Below the pieces are notes generated by a model that saw only the letters and a program-made list of their open reading frames with translations, did no database searches and was not told the DNA's origin. Source: Bacteroidales bacterium (lineage in GTDB: Bacteria > Bacteroidota > Bacteroidia > Bacteroidales > F082). From it: 63,547 nt of DNA. Positions 27,328-37,076 of this stretch are shown here, in pieces. The stretch's first letter is position 1; each line of letters starts with the position of its first letter. The stretch is from assembly GCA_017381865.1 (NCBI GenBank), contig JAFOBJ010000059.1:1-63547 (forward strand), read 5' to 3'. Both the position numbers and the translations under genes were made by a program.

Positions 27328-27816
27328 ATGGCCACGATTTATGACTTTAAAGCCTTGACTTCAAATGGAAAAGAATTGGATTTCAATCAGTTCAGAGGTA
27401 AGGTATTGTTAATTGTTAATACTGCAAGTAAGTGCGGTTTCACTCCTCAATTTGCAGGTCTCGAAGAATTGAATCAGAAATATAAAAATGCCGGTCTTGT
27501 CATTTTGGGATTTCCTTGCAATCAGTTTGCGCAACAAGACCCGTGGAGCGACGAGGAAATCAGTAATTTCTGTCAAGTCAATTACGGCGTGACTTTCCAG
27601 ATGATGAAAAAGATAGACGTGAACGGTGAGAATGCTTCACCGATTTATACTTTCTTGAAGGAGAAAACGAAAAATATCTTGGGCGATGACATCAAATGGA
27701 ATTTCACTAAATTCCTTATCTCGGCTGACGGAAAGAAAATTAAACGTTACGCCCCGACAGTAAAACCAAGTCGTCTTGAAAAAGACATTGAGGCGATGTT
27801 GTTGGTGACGGTTTGA
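27328..27816 (+). CDS. Glutathione peroxidase family protein
   Basis: A 162-residue thioredoxin-fold peroxidase. The catalytic Cys36 is in NTASKCGFTPQ, followed by the GFPCNQF motif and WNFTKFL. Cys replaces selenocysteine, and the enzyme probably uses thioredoxin as reductant, as most bacterial members do. It stands alone and converges on the patatin gene. Confidence 0.95.
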   Translation: MATIYDFKALTSNGKELDFNQFRGKVLLIVNTASKCGFTPQFAGLEELNQKYKNAGLVILGFPCNQFAQQDPWSDEEISNFCQVNYGVTFQMMKKIDVNGENASPIYTFLKEKTKNILGDDIKWNFTKFLISADGKKIKRYAPTVKPSRLEKDIEAMLLVTV

Positions 27817-27820
27817 TTTA

Positions 27821-27908
27821 GGGTATGAGGGTATGAAGGTATAAGGGTATAAGGGTATGAAGAATTCCTCAATTCCTTAGTTCCTCAATTCCTTAGTTCC
27901 TTAAGTCC
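27821..27908 (+). repeat. Long octamer array between gpx and patatin genes
   Basis: Eleven 8-bp units in two blocks: GGGTATGA-type (five) then TCAATTCC/TTAGTTCC-type (six). It runs into the 3' end of the patatin gene, so the last residues (KELRN) and stop codon are repeat-derived. The complement (GGAATTGA, GGAACTAA) recurs in tatD at 55401. Confidence 0.85.
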
Positions 27909-28724
27909 TAATTCATATCCTTCTTCGTAGAGTGCAATCAGTTTTTTGCTGTCGCGTTCCATTCTGTCGACTTCGACTGGTTTTTCAGGACGAATGACTA
28001 CGATTTCGCCTCGTTCTTCCATGGCTTCTATCATGGAAATCTGTTCGTTGTAAATCCTATTGCGATTTCTGATTGCCTCTTGCATCGCTGGATATTCTTT
28101 GTAAAATAAAGACACAAATTTCATGTCTTTTTCTTTCTTACGATAGCCTTTGTTGCGTGTGAGAACCACGACGTTATTGTCGTAACCTAATTCTCTTGCT
28201 CTCATTAACGGAATTGAGTCTGCGATGCCGCCATCTAACATAGGCTCGCCATCAACATAAGTTATCGGACAAACGAAAGGCAGACTGCTTGACGCCTTCA
28301 CAATGTCGATGACTCTTTTTGCATCTTTCTTTTCTTCGTAATAACATGCTTTTCCAGTCTTGCAACTGGTTGTAACCATCTCGTAATGTTCTTCACAACT
28401 TGCTAATTTTTCATAATCGTAAGGGATTATCTCGTTTGGAAAAGTGTGAAACAGCAAGTCGAAGTCCATAATATTTCCTTTTTTAAGGAGATGTTTTATT
28501 CCGATGTAATTATATTTTTCGAGCAAGTCGATATTGCTGAATTTAGCTCTGCCTCTTTGGTTTGAGATGTAAGATAGTCCGTTGCAAGCTCCAGCGCTGA
28601 CGCCGATGGTATAAGGGAAACGGATGCCATTGTCCATGAAGCAGTCCAATACGCCGGAGGTGAAGACACCTCTCATGCCTCCACCTTCGAGTATAAGTCC
28701 AGATTTATTTGTTATGTTTATCAT
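27885..28724 (-). CDS. Patatin-like phospholipase
   Basis: A 279-residue acyl hydrolase with the Ser-Asp dyad of the family: oxyanion loop LEGGGMRG, nucleophile elbow GVSAGA, and DGG in MLDGGIAD. Closest in pattern to the YjjU group. No signal peptide, so a cytoplasmic lipase. The C-terminus ends within an octamer array, which has extended or replaced the original end. Confidence 0.9.
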   Translation of the reverse strand: MINITNKSGLILEGGGMRGVFTSGVLDCFMDNGIRFPYTIGVSAGACNGLSYISNQRGRAKFSNIDLLEKYNYIGIKHLLKKGNIMDFDLLFHTFPNEIIPYDYEKLASCEEHYEMVTTSCKTGKACYYEEKKDAKRVIDIVKASSSLPFVCPITYVDGEPMLDGGIADSIPLMRARELGYDNNVVVLTRNKGYRKKEKDMKFVSLFYKEYPAMQEAIRNRNRIYNEQISMIEAMEERGEIVVIRPEKPVEVDRMERDSKKLIALYEEGYELGLKELRN

Positions 28725-28734
28725 TTACAGATAA

Positions 28735-30873
28735 TCAATTGTTAATTGTACATTGTAAATTGTACATTATAAAAGCGTAAATATCAGCTTGTTCTTCAAT
28801 AACTTTCGATATTGGTTTGCCAGCGCCGTGACCTGCTTTGCTGTCGATTCTGATGATTTTAACATTGTCGCCAGTCTGTGCATCTTGCAATGCTGCTGCG
28901 TATTTGAATGAGTGAGCTGGAACAACGCGGTCGTCGTGATCGGCTGTTGTTACCATGATAGCTGGATATTTTACATCAGCGCCATTTTGAATTGTGTGTA
29001 ATGGCGAATATGCATAAAGCGCCTCAAACATTTCCTGGCTTTCGTCGCTAGTGCCGTAGTCGCTAGCCCAGTTCCAGCCGATTGTGAATAAATGATAGCG
29101 TAACATATCCATAACACCGACTTGTGGAACAGCAGCTGCAAATAAGTCAGGGCGTTGATTTACAACAGCTCCGACTAATAAACCGCCATTAGAACCGCCG
29201 TTGACAGCCATCTTGCTTGGATTGCTGTAACCGTTTTCGATGAGATATTCAGCACATGCTATGCAGTCGTCAAAGACATTCTGTTTCTGTAACTTAGTTC
29301 CTGCTATATGCCATTCTTCTCCGTATTCGTTGCCACCACGAAGGTTCATCAAAGCATAGATGCCGCCGTTTTCAAGGAATGGAAGTCTTGATGTTGAGAA
29401 ACTTGGATTTAAAGTGATGTTGAAACCGCCGTAACCGTAAAGCAATGCTGGGTTGTTGCCGTCTTTCTTCATACCTTTTTTATATGTCAAGAACATAGGG
29501 ACTTTGGTGCCGTCTTTTGAAGTGACGAAGACTTGTTCTGTGACGTAATCTTCAGATTTGAAGTCGATGGCAGGAGCGCGGAATACTTCAGAAGTGTTAT
29601 CGTCGATGTTATATCTGTAAATCGTTGTTGGGAAAGCGAATGATGTGAATGCGTAGAAAACTTCTTTGTCTTTATAGTCGCTGCTGATGCCGATGGAACC
29701 GAATGTTGGCAACGCAATTTCGTGTAACATCTTGCCGTCCATAGTGTAAACATAAGCGTGGTGTGATGCGTCTTGGTCGTAAGTGACAATCATTTTACCG
29801 TCGGCGAGGTTAATTCCTGAAATGACATTTTCACTTTCTGGAATAAGTTCAACCCAGTTTTCCATCTTTGGATTATTTACATCAACTTTACAAATCTTGC
29901 CTTTAGGTGCGTTGTAATTTGTTGAAATATATAATGTTCCGTCAATAACGTCGATTGGACTGTAATTGTAATTCATGTCGAAACCAATCTGCTCGAATTT
30001 GCTTTCTGGATTTTGCATATCTCTAATCCACAAAGTGTGTCCTGCGCCTTGACCGCTTTCAAACATAAACATATATTTCTCATCTTCAGTGAGCGACACG
30101 GTGTGGAAATAGCGTGGCTGTTCTGGATTTTCGTAGAACAAAATATCTTCTTCCTGTGGTGTGCCGAGTTTATGATAATAGATTTTATGGTTTTCGTTTA
30201 CGTTGCTGAATTCTTTGCCTTCTTCAGGACGGTCGTATGCGCCATAGAAGAAACCGTCTTTGTACCAAGAAGCTCCTGTGAATTTAGCCCATTGAATGTG
30301 GTCTGGAAGCAACTCGCGTGTTGCAATATCCATGACGTAAATCTCAACCCAGTCGGATCCGCTGCGTTGAATGCTGTAAGCCAGATACTTGCCATCGTTA
30401 GATTGGAATGTTCCGCTTAAAGCAACAGTGCCGTCGTCTGACAAAGTGTTAGGGTCGAGGAGAACAGAAGGTTCTTCTTCTAATGAATTTTGAATATAAA
30501 TAACATTCTGATTTTGAAGTCCGTCGTTCTTTGAGAAGATATAACGATCGAAACGTTTTGAAGGAAGACTGAAACGTTCGTAATTGACAAGCTCGGTCAT
30601 GCGTTGTTTCAATGTTTCACGGAAAGGAATTTGTGAGAGATAATTTTCTGTTACAGCACGTTGAGCATCAACCCATTGCGCTGTCTCTGCAGTGGTGTCG
30701 TTTTCGAGCCAACGATAAGGATCGGCTACTTTTGTTCCAAAATATTCGTCAACGACAGTGACGTCTTTTCTTGTTTCTGGATATTCTTTAACAGAAAGTT
30801 TCGTCGCATTCTGACCGCAACTTAATAAGGTAATCATGCTTCCCATGATGATAAATTTTGCTTTAGTATTCAT
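28735..30873 (-). CDS. Prolyl oligopeptidase family peptidase (S9A), lipoprotein
   Basis: A 712-residue serine peptidase. The signal MITLLSCGQ has a lipobox Cys at about residue 20. A seven-bladed propeller follows from about residue 100, then an alpha/beta-hydrolase domain with nucleophile GGSNGG, the acid in DHDDRV and the His in AGHGAG. It cleaves short peptides after proline, probably in the periplasm. The final residues (NLQCTINN) come from a heptamer array overlapping the stop codon. Confidence 0.93.
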   Translation of the reverse strand: MNTKAKFIIMGSMITLLSCGQNATKLSVKEYPETRKDVTVVDEYFGTKVADPYRWLENDTTAETAQWVDAQRAVTENYLSQIPFRETLKQRMTELVNYERFSLPSKRFDRYIFSKNDGLQNQNVIYIQNSLEEEPSVLLDPNTLSDDGTVALSGTFQSNDGKYLAYSIQRSGSDWVEIYVMDIATRELLPDHIQWAKFTGASWYKDGFFYGAYDRPEEGKEFSNVNENHKIYYHKLGTPQEEDILFYENPEQPRYFHTVSLTEDEKYMFMFESGQGAGHTLWIRDMQNPESKFEQIGFDMNYNYSPIDVIDGTLYISTNYNAPKGKICKVDVNNPKMENWVELIPESENVISGINLADGKMIVTYDQDASHHAYVYTMDGKMLHEIALPTFGSIGISSDYKDKEVFYAFTSFAFPTTIYRYNIDDNTSEVFRAPAIDFKSEDYVTEQVFVTSKDGTKVPMFLTYKKGMKKDGNNPALLYGYGGFNITLNPSFSTSRLPFLENGGIYALMNLRGGNEYGEEWHIAGTKLQKQNVFDDCIACAEYLIENGYSNPSKMAVNGGSNGGLLVGAVVNQRPDLFAAAVPQVGVMDMLRYHLFTIGWNWASDYGTSDESQEMFEALYAYSPLHTIQNGADVKYPAIMVTTADHDDRVVPAHSFKYAAALQDAQTGDNVKIIRIDSKAGHGAGKPISKVIEEQADIYAFIMYNLQCTINN
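28737..28771 (+). repeat. Heptamer array at the 3' end of the peptidase gene
   Basis: Five 7-bp units (AATTGTT, AATTGTA, CATTGTA, AATTGTA, CATTATA), overlapping the stop codon. The complement matches the array at 54513. Confidence 0.75.
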
Positions 30874-30910
30874 AAAAATTTACTTAATAATTGACAATGT
30901 GATTTTTTTA

Positions 30911-30918
30911 CAAAGGTA
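30911..30918 (-). promoter_or_regulatory. -7 box of the prolyl oligopeptidase gene
   Basis: The minus strand reads TACCTTTG, 37 nt before the ATG at 30873. Confidence 0.55.
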
Positions 30919-30939
30919 TTATTTTATTTGTAAAAATAT

Positions 30940-30947
30940 TAAATTTG
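30940..30947 (+). promoter_or_regulatory. -7 box of the MBOAT gene
   Basis: TAAATTTG, 31 nt before the ATG at 30979, divergent from the peptidase promoter. Confidence 0.45.
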
Positions 30948-30978
30948 CAAATATAAATGTTCCAACAATTTCTCGAAA

Positions 30979-32397
30979 ATGGTTTTCAGTAGCAATATAT
31001 TTTTGATATATTTTTTGCCAGTATTTTTGATGTTTTATTTCATAAGTCCAAAGAAATGGAGAAATGTGGTGTTGCTGTTGTTTTCTTTGGTGTTTTATGC
31101 TTATGGCGCTCCCGACTTTATACTTTTGCTCGTCGGGTCTTGCGTGGCGAATTTCTATCTTGTGAAATTGATGCATAAATCAGAAAATAAATTAACAAAA
31201 AAACTGTATTGTGCCGCCGCTATCATAATCAGTTTAGGTTTGCTGATTTATTATAAATACGCTAATTTCTTTGTAGAAAATATAAATTATTTGTTGGAAG
31301 CTTTTGGCTCTCATACAATTACATTTGCAAAGGTGTTGCTTCCGATAGGAATCTCATTTTTTACTTTCCAATCAATCACTTACGTTATCGACACTTATAG
31401 AGGAAATAATCAGCCGATGGAAAGACTTCACGATTACGTCTTGTATATCATGATGTTCCCTCAGCTTATAGCTGGCCCGATTGTAAGATATTGCGACATA
31501 GAACAGGAAATTCGTCATAGAAATTATGATTGGAACGAGGCTCTTCAAGGTTTTTATCGTTTCATAATAGGTCTGTCAAAAAAGATTCTTATATCTGATG
31601 TTATTGGAATTCAAGTCGATAAAATGCTTGCAGGCGATATCGCAATGATGGATTCTGCAACAGCCTGGATTACTATCATAGGTTATACGATGCAACTTTA
31701 TTTCGACTTTTCTGGCTATTCCGATATGGCAATAGGACTCGGAAAAATGATGGGATTTCATTTCCCAGAAAACTTCGATAATCCTTATAATTCATCGAGT
31801 ATCACTGAGTTCTGGCGCAGATGGCATATCACGCTCGGCGCATTCATGCGTAATTATCTTTATATCCCTTTGGGCGGTAACAGATGTTCTAAATCGAGAA
31901 TGTATTTCAATCTTTGGATAGTATTTTTACTATCTGGATTCTGGCACGGCGCAAATTGGAATTTCTTGATTTGGGGCGCATATCACGGAATTTGGCTCGT
32001 ATTCGAAAGAATGGGTCTTAAGAAATTTTATGAAAAAATAGGAAAAATACCAAGTGTGATATTAACATTCGTAATCGTTGTCGTTGGCTGGGTCTTCTTT
32101 AGAATAGAAAATTTTCATGATGCGACGACATTCATTTCCAGAATGTTTGCCTTCGATTTCAATATGATGGAAAATGTTTATGACAAACAATTCTTCTTTA
32201 CCTTGATAATTGCTATCATATTGTCTTTCATATGTTTATTACCTTTTGGAAAGAAAATTCACGACTTTGTGTTTTATACAAATTATAATAAAACTCAAAA
32301 TATTATAGTCTGGATTTTGGCAGTTTTAATGTTATTGTTCTGCCTCGGCGCATTGAATACCGCTGGCTTTAGTCCGTTTATCTATTTTAGATTTTAA
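30979..32397 (+). CDS. MBOAT family O-acyltransferase (AlgI/DltB-like)
   Basis: A 472-residue membrane protein with about ten helices. It has the family regions FSSNIFLIYFLPVF, LLPIGISFFTFQSITYVID, EFWRRWHITL and the catalytic His in LSGFWHGANWNFLIWG. MBOAT proteins of this group move an acyl group across the inner membrane to a periplasmic partner that acylates a polymer. The partner is the AlgX-like gene 4 nt downstream. Confidence 0.94.
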   Translation: MVFSSNIFLIYFLPVFLMFYFISPKKWRNVVLLLFSLVFYAYGAPDFILLLVGSCVANFYLVKLMHKSENKLTKKLYCAAAIIISLGLLIYYKYANFFVENINYLLEAFGSHTITFAKVLLPIGISFFTFQSITYVIDTYRGNNQPMERLHDYVLYIMMFPQLIAGPIVRYCDIEQEIRHRNYDWNEALQGFYRFIIGLSKKILISDVIGIQVDKMLAGDIAMMDSATAWITIIGYTMQLYFDFSGYSDMAIGLGKMMGFHFPENFDNPYNSSSITEFWRRWHITLGAFMRNYLYIPLGGNRCSKSRMYFNLWIVFLLSGFWHGANWNFLIWGAYHGIWLVFERMGLKKFYEKIGKIPSVILTFVIVVVGWVFFRIENFHDATTFISRMFAFDFNMMENVYDKQFFFTLIIAIILSFICLLPFGKKIHDFVFYTNYNKTQNIIVWILAVLMLLFCLGALNTAGFSPFIYFRF

Positions 32398-32400
32398 GCA

Positions 32401-33774
32401 ATGAAAATAAATTTTAACAAAATATTATTTATCATAACGATAGTGCTTTTTGGAATTATATTTGTCCAAAGTATCTGGCATCCAATAAATTTCAGACCTC
32501 TTGACGGAGCAACATATAAGACTGAATTTCCAAAATTGACTTTTGAGAGTTATAAGGATAATTCTTTTCAAAATAATCTTAATAAATATTCACAAGAAAA
32601 TTTCGGTTTTCGTGAATGGGCCTTACGATTTTATAATCAATATCTTTGGTCTTTCTATCATAAGACTAATGCCGAAATAGTGATGGAAGGTAAAGATGGT
32701 TATCTCTATGAGAATCTATGCGTTAGAGACCATTATCAAAGTCTTATGTATAATGTGACTGAAGACACTGCTTTTATGTTGAACCTTTTTGAGACAGATG
32801 CTCTTCGTATGTGGAAAGTGCAGGAATTGTTGAAAGAACATGATATTCATATTTTTGTGAATATACCTCCCGGAAAAAATGACATCTATCCTGAATATCT
32901 TCCTGAAAATGTCTACAACGACAAGCCCGATGGCGTTCATGCTTATGATTATTACAAACCTAAATTCGATGAACTTGGTATTAATTATATTGACCATGTG
33001 ACTTATTTTCAAGATGTTAAAGATAAAGTGGATTATCCTTTATTTCCAAAGACTGGCACGCACTGGACTAATATCGCTGCGACTTATGCCTTCGATTCTG
33101 TCATAGATTATATGGAAGTTTTGGGCAAAAAAAATCTTTTAAATGTTCAGATAAGTGAAAAATATATCGACAAAAACAGACATCCTGACAATGACCTTGA
33201 ACAACTTCTTAACCTTGCTCTTCCAATAAAACCTAATAAGAATTATTACGCAGATGTAACGGTAATTCCTGATTCTGCGGCAGTTAAACCTAATCTTCTC
33301 ACAATAGGCGACTCCTATTTCTGGACAATTTCTTATAATATTCCTTTAGATACTATTTTTAATAGACATCCGTATTGGTATTACAACAGCACAATTTATT
33401 TCGATGAACATAATCATTCTACAAATGAAATTAATTTTGAAGAAGAACTTATGTCTGCTGATTATATTATGCTAAATTATTGTACTACACAGCTTTATGA
33501 CCTTGGAAGTAAATTCCTTCCTAAGGCATTGGTTTACTTATGTTATAGTGATGAGGAACGAAATGCTAAAGTTGAACAGCTGATTAATAATATGAGAAAT
33601 GACCAAAATTGGTATAATTCGCTTTCTGAAAAGGCTAAGAATCAGAATGTTACAGTAGAAGAGGTGATGCGTAATGATGCAATGTATCTTGTGTATCAAC
33701 AGCCTGAGTCGTGTTTTAGCGATTTGAAAGGTTATAAATTGCCTGAAAATAGAAATGAATCATTGTTTAAATAA
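32401..33774 (+). CDS. AlgX/AlgJ-like O-acetyltransferase partner
   Basis: A 457-residue protein with an N-terminal membrane anchor (ILFIITIVLFGIIFVQSIW) and a periplasmic SGNH-like domain. It shows FPKTGTHWTNIAATY (His of the catalytic set) and GDSYFW (nucleophile Ser) in the order seen in AlgJ/AlgX. With the MBOAT protein it would form a two-component polysaccharide O-acetylation system. The substrate glycan is unknown. Confidence 0.88.
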   Translation: MKINFNKILFIITIVLFGIIFVQSIWHPINFRPLDGATYKTEFPKLTFESYKDNSFQNNLNKYSQENFGFREWALRFYNQYLWSFYHKTNAEIVMEGKDGYLYENLCVRDHYQSLMYNVTEDTAFMLNLFETDALRMWKVQELLKEHDIHIFVNIPPGKNDIYPEYLPENVYNDKPDGVHAYDYYKPKFDELGINYIDHVTYFQDVKDKVDYPLFPKTGTHWTNIAATYAFDSVIDYMEVLGKKNLLNVQISEKYIDKNRHPDNDLEQLLNLALPIKPNKNYYADVTVIPDSAAVKPNLLTIGDSYFWTISYNIPLDTIFNRHPYWYYNSTIYFDEHNHSTNEINFEEELMSADYIMLNYCTTQLYDLGSKFLPKALVYLCYSDEERNAKVEQLINNMRNDQNWYNSLSEKAKNQNVTVEEVMRNDAMYLVYQQPESCFSDLKGYKLPENRNESLFK

Positions 33775-33830
33775 CTGATTCTGAATAGTTTGAAGATAAG
33801 AAAAATGACACTTTTAATGATTGAAATTTA

Positions 33831-34583
33831 ATGAAAATGAAAAAAATATTGTTTATTTCTTTGATAGTATCGCTATTGTTTTCGTGTTCTGATGATGATT
33901 CTTTTACAGAATCGAGAAAGAATTTTAAATATCCAGAATCAAAGGTTTGGAAACACGGAGTTTATTCAAAATGGGAGGCTCAAGAATTGGAAGGTCTCTT
34001 CGATGGATTGGAAGTCGATGTGATTTATTCTCCTGAAAAAAATGATATTTATGTAGGACGAGTTGTGGCTGACACTTCGAAAAATTTGCCTTTAGATGAG
34101 TGGCTCGCAATGTTGAAAGAACCTGATAAAATGGCATATTGGGTTGATTTTAAAAATCTTAATGCTAATAATGCAGAAAATGCCTTGTCTGTATTCGATA
34201 ATCTTGTTGATAAATATAATATTAAAGATAAATTTTTTATTGAAAGCCGTGATATAAAAGCACTTAAAGTTGCAAAGAGCAAAGATTATCACGTTATGCT
34301 TTGGGTTGAGAATTTGCATTATTGGAAAAATCCAAGTCTGAAAGATACAATCAGTGTGATGAATATGATTAGATCGCAAATAAATGATCTTCAGCCAAGT
34401 GCAATAAGCTGCGAGTACACGATGTTTCCTCTTTTATGCGACACTTTCCCAGAACAAAATATTCATTTCTGGCATACACCAAAAGAATATACTCCTGAAA
34501 ATGTAGAGTATACAAAGAAATTGTGTGAAAATCCAAGCGTTAAAGTCGTTCTCGTCGATTATCCGACGCCAGATATTTTTTAA
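33831..34583 (+). CDS. FAM151/GDPD-like lipoprotein, possibly degenerate
   Basis: A 250-residue protein with lipoprotein signal (SLLFSCSDDD). The mature part has WKHGVYSKWEAQ, GLEVDVIY, LPLDEWL and YWVDFKNLN. This is the order seen in FAM151/menorin proteins, which belong to the PLC-like phosphodiesterase (GDPD) superfamily. It is a paralogue of the gene at 39481 but lacks the second His (GRVVAD where the paralogue has FHGGD), so it may be non-catalytic. It follows the AlgX-like gene and converges on a sulfatase gene 5 bp away. Confidence 0.6.
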   Translation: MKMKKILFISLIVSLLFSCSDDDSFTESRKNFKYPESKVWKHGVYSKWEAQELEGLFDGLEVDVIYSPEKNDIYVGRVVADTSKNLPLDEWLAMLKEPDKMAYWVDFKNLNANNAENALSVFDNLVDKYNIKDKFFIESRDIKALKVAKSKDYHVMLWVENLHYWKNPSLKDTISVMNMIRSQINDLQPSAISCEYTMFPLLCDTFPEQNIHFWHTPKEYTPENVEYTKKLCENPSVKVVLVDYPTPDIF

Positions 34584-34588
34584 GAATT

Positions 34589-37006
34589 TTAAGAGTTTCC
34601 TAAAATCTTAATGTTAATGTTTTTTAACGTAACACTGTGTTCTGGTTGCCATAAATAGTCTTTTTCTGTTGGCTTTAGATAAATTTCAAAATTAATATTT
34701 TTGAAATCTTTAACATTGAATACTTTTGTGAATTCAAATTTCGTCACTTCGTTTGGATGATATTCTCTGTCGGCGAAGCTTTTAGAAATATTGTCAAAAG
34801 ACTTGATTTTTTGTTTGTTGTCGTGAGTTAAGTCAATTCCAAAATTGATAAACTCGTCTTGCCAGACGTTGGCAGTGTATATCACATCGGCAGTCATGAT
34901 GATTTTTATTTCGTCATAAATTGAATTTACATCTTCAGAAATAATATTCACGGCTTTTGGCTTTTTAACACTAGGCTTATCTGATAATGATGTACAATAA
35001 ACAGAATCAATGATATACTCGTTTATGGACTTGAATTTGCTTTGAGGATATAAAGGTTTTTTGCTTACCTTATTATTGGTGTAAGAATAATTGTCGGCGT
35101 ATATCATGGCCTTGAAATTTCCATCAATTTCATCAATTATTTCTTTGTCGAAGAATTCTGTAACTTCAAGATTTTCATCAATTAAATAAGCTTTTTTCGA
35201 CTTATAGAAATCGTAATAATAATTTTCATAAATGCCGTCGAAAATGGTTCTTGTATATCTTAAAAAACAGGTTTTTAAGTCGCAATGGAAATCTTTTATT
35301 GTGTCGAGTTCTTCACCAACCCAATGAATTTCTTTAGGTGTTTTTAGATTGTAATTGTCTCTGAGTAAAGCATTTAAAGTAGGGACGATGTCGTTATGTG
35401 AGACGACAGATTTAAAATGTGCAGTCTTTTCCAACATTGGTGACCAGATAATCAAAGGCACATGGAATGCGTCTAAAGGATTGTCGGAGTTGATGTTAAG
35501 ACTATGGTCGCCCGTGATGATGAAGATATAATTGCCATCGCTGTAATATTCTGAATATCTTTTAACAAAATGTTGTATTGCTTCGTCACCATAAATTGTA
35601 GCTGCAAGATGTCCGATAATCTCATTCATTTTGTCTTGCTCGTTTTCTGGCAATGTCGCAATAATGTCAGCAGCTTTTTTATAATAAACTTCTGCTCTTT
35701 CTTTGTCGTTGAGTCTCAGTCTGTTATCGTGTTGCGAGACGGTCATGAACATGTCAAAATATGATTTGTTTTTATCTCGTTGCTCGATAATGTCCATGCT
35801 CTTGTCAAACATTGGTTTGTCTTGATATCCCCAATATGTGAAGTCGAGGTGTTTGTTTTCTTTTTTCTGTTGGTCTTCAAGAAGCGGTGCTAAAAAATCG
35901 ACTTTCTGAGATATAAGATAATCGTAGACTTTGTCGAAGGAATATTCGCCAGCATAGAATGCACTTGTATGATAATCATTGTCTTTCAATACGCTGAATA
36001 AAGAATTGTATTCTGGAATATCGCCGAATTGAAATCCTTTTAATCCGTGAGGAACGGAGCCAGTGATGGCAGGAACTGCTCCGAAACTGCGTGGCGTCGT
36101 CGATAAACAATTGGTCCACAATAATGAATGTCTTGATAATGAATCTAAAAACGGAGTGAAAGTATAACCGTATTTGTTAACGCCAAACAAGTCTGCACCT
36201 AAAGATTCAACAACGATGATAATAATATTAGGTTTATCTTTAGATTTTTTGAAATATTGTCCTAACACATTATTAATGTTGTCAGTTCTTTCCAACGGAT
36301 ATTGTTCGTCCGAAATTTCTCTTTCTGGAAATATGGATTTGTATTTTTCAATTTTCGCTTCGTCAAAAGTTAACTTAGATAAAACAATATCAGTATTTTG
36401 TGTTTCTTTGTCCATAAAACAAGAATAGAAACAATACCAAATTTTGTTTACTGAATTATCATTTTGATTCGGTTTTATGACAAAAAATAACGGAATGGAA
36501 ATCAACATTAACAATAATGTTATCTTGGCTGTTGACTGTTTGCTGTTTGCTGTTGAACTTTGTCTTTTGACAATTTTATAATTAATGAAAGTAAATGCTG
36601 CAATGAGCAGTATCGCCGATGCAATCATCCAGAAGTTCAATACGCTTTTTACCGTAGTGATAGTTTCCCATAATGGTCGTTCAATCAATTCGTTACCCAT
36701 CATAAGTCCAGTGCTTCTGAAATAAAATATCAAACTGATTTCAGAAATTATGATTATGGAAAATAGAATGGAACAGAAATAGAATGCGACTTTTTTTGAG
36801 AAAATAGATATTATGTTAAAAATAATAAAGAGGCAGAAACTCAATAACAAAGATGCGATGAGATTGCTATAAATCATTTCTGCAATAAAATTTAAAGTAA
36901 TAGAACCTGATGAAAAAAGTTCAAAACTTTTAACACAGAATAAAACTATTGTAAAACAGATTGTTAGTACAAAAAATGATTTTATCGATTCTATATATTT
37001 TTTCAT
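34589..37006 (-). CDS. LTA synthase-like sulfatase-fold membrane transferase
   Basis: An 805-residue protein: five N-terminal membrane helices (to about residue 180), then a periplasmic alkaline-phosphatase-fold domain with NIIIIVVESLGAD (metal Glu), a likely nucleophile Thr in CLSTTPRSFG, and FIITGDHS (metal Asp-His). A further C-terminal region of about 200 residues is beta-rich. The fold matches LtaS, OpgB and EptA enzymes, which transfer phosphoglycerol or phosphoethanolamine. It is paralogous to the next gene. A heptamer array sits in the cytoplasmic loop before the fifth helix. Confidence 0.82.
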   Translation of the reverse strand: MKKYIESIKSFFVLTICFTIVLFCVKSFELFSSGSITLNFIAEMIYSNLIASLLLSFCLFIIFNIISIFSKKVAFYFCSILFSIIIISEISLIFYFRSTGLMMGNELIERPLWETITTVKSVLNFWMIASAILLIAAFTFINYKIVKRQSSTANSKQSTAKITLLLMLISIPLFFVIKPNQNDNSVNKIWYCFYSCFMDKETQNTDIVLSKLTFDEAKIEKYKSIFPEREISDEQYPLERTDNINNVLGQYFKKSKDKPNIIIIVVESLGADLFGVNKYGYTFTPFLDSLSRHSLLWTNCLSTTPRSFGAVPAITGSVPHGLKGFQFGDIPEYNSLFSVLKDNDYHTSAFYAGEYSFDKVYDYLISQKVDFLAPLLEDQQKKENKHLDFTYWGYQDKPMFDKSMDIIEQRDKNKSYFDMFMTVSQHDNRLRLNDKERAEVYYKKAADIIATLPENEQDKMNEIIGHLAATIYGDEAIQHFVKRYSEYYSDGNYIFIITGDHSLNINSDNPLDAFHVPLIIWSPMLEKTAHFKSVVSHNDIVPTLNALLRDNYNLKTPKEIHWVGEELDTIKDFHCDLKTCFLRYTRTIFDGIYENYYYDFYKSKKAYLIDENLEVTEFFDKEIIDEIDGNFKAMIYADNYSYTNNKVSKKPLYPQSKFKSINEYIIDSVYCTSLSDKPSVKKPKAVNIISEDVNSIYDEIKIIMTADVIYTANVWQDEFINFGIDLTHDNKQKIKSFDNISKSFADREYHPNEVTKFEFTKVFNVKDFKNINFEIYLKPTEKDYLWQPEHSVTLKNINIKILGNS
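36527..36575 (+). repeat. Intragenic heptamer array in the sulfatase gene
   Basis: Units GGCTGTT, GACTGTT, TGCTGTT, TGCTGTT, GAACTTT, GTCTTTT, GACAATT. It encodes KRQSSTANSKQSTAK in a predicted cytoplasmic loop. It shares words with the RNase H linker array. Confidence 0.8.
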
Positions 37007-37076
37007 GATTATTATTTGCTTGCTTTTATAAGAACCTTGATGTTATCGAACATCATTCTGTCTTTTGATACGTTTC

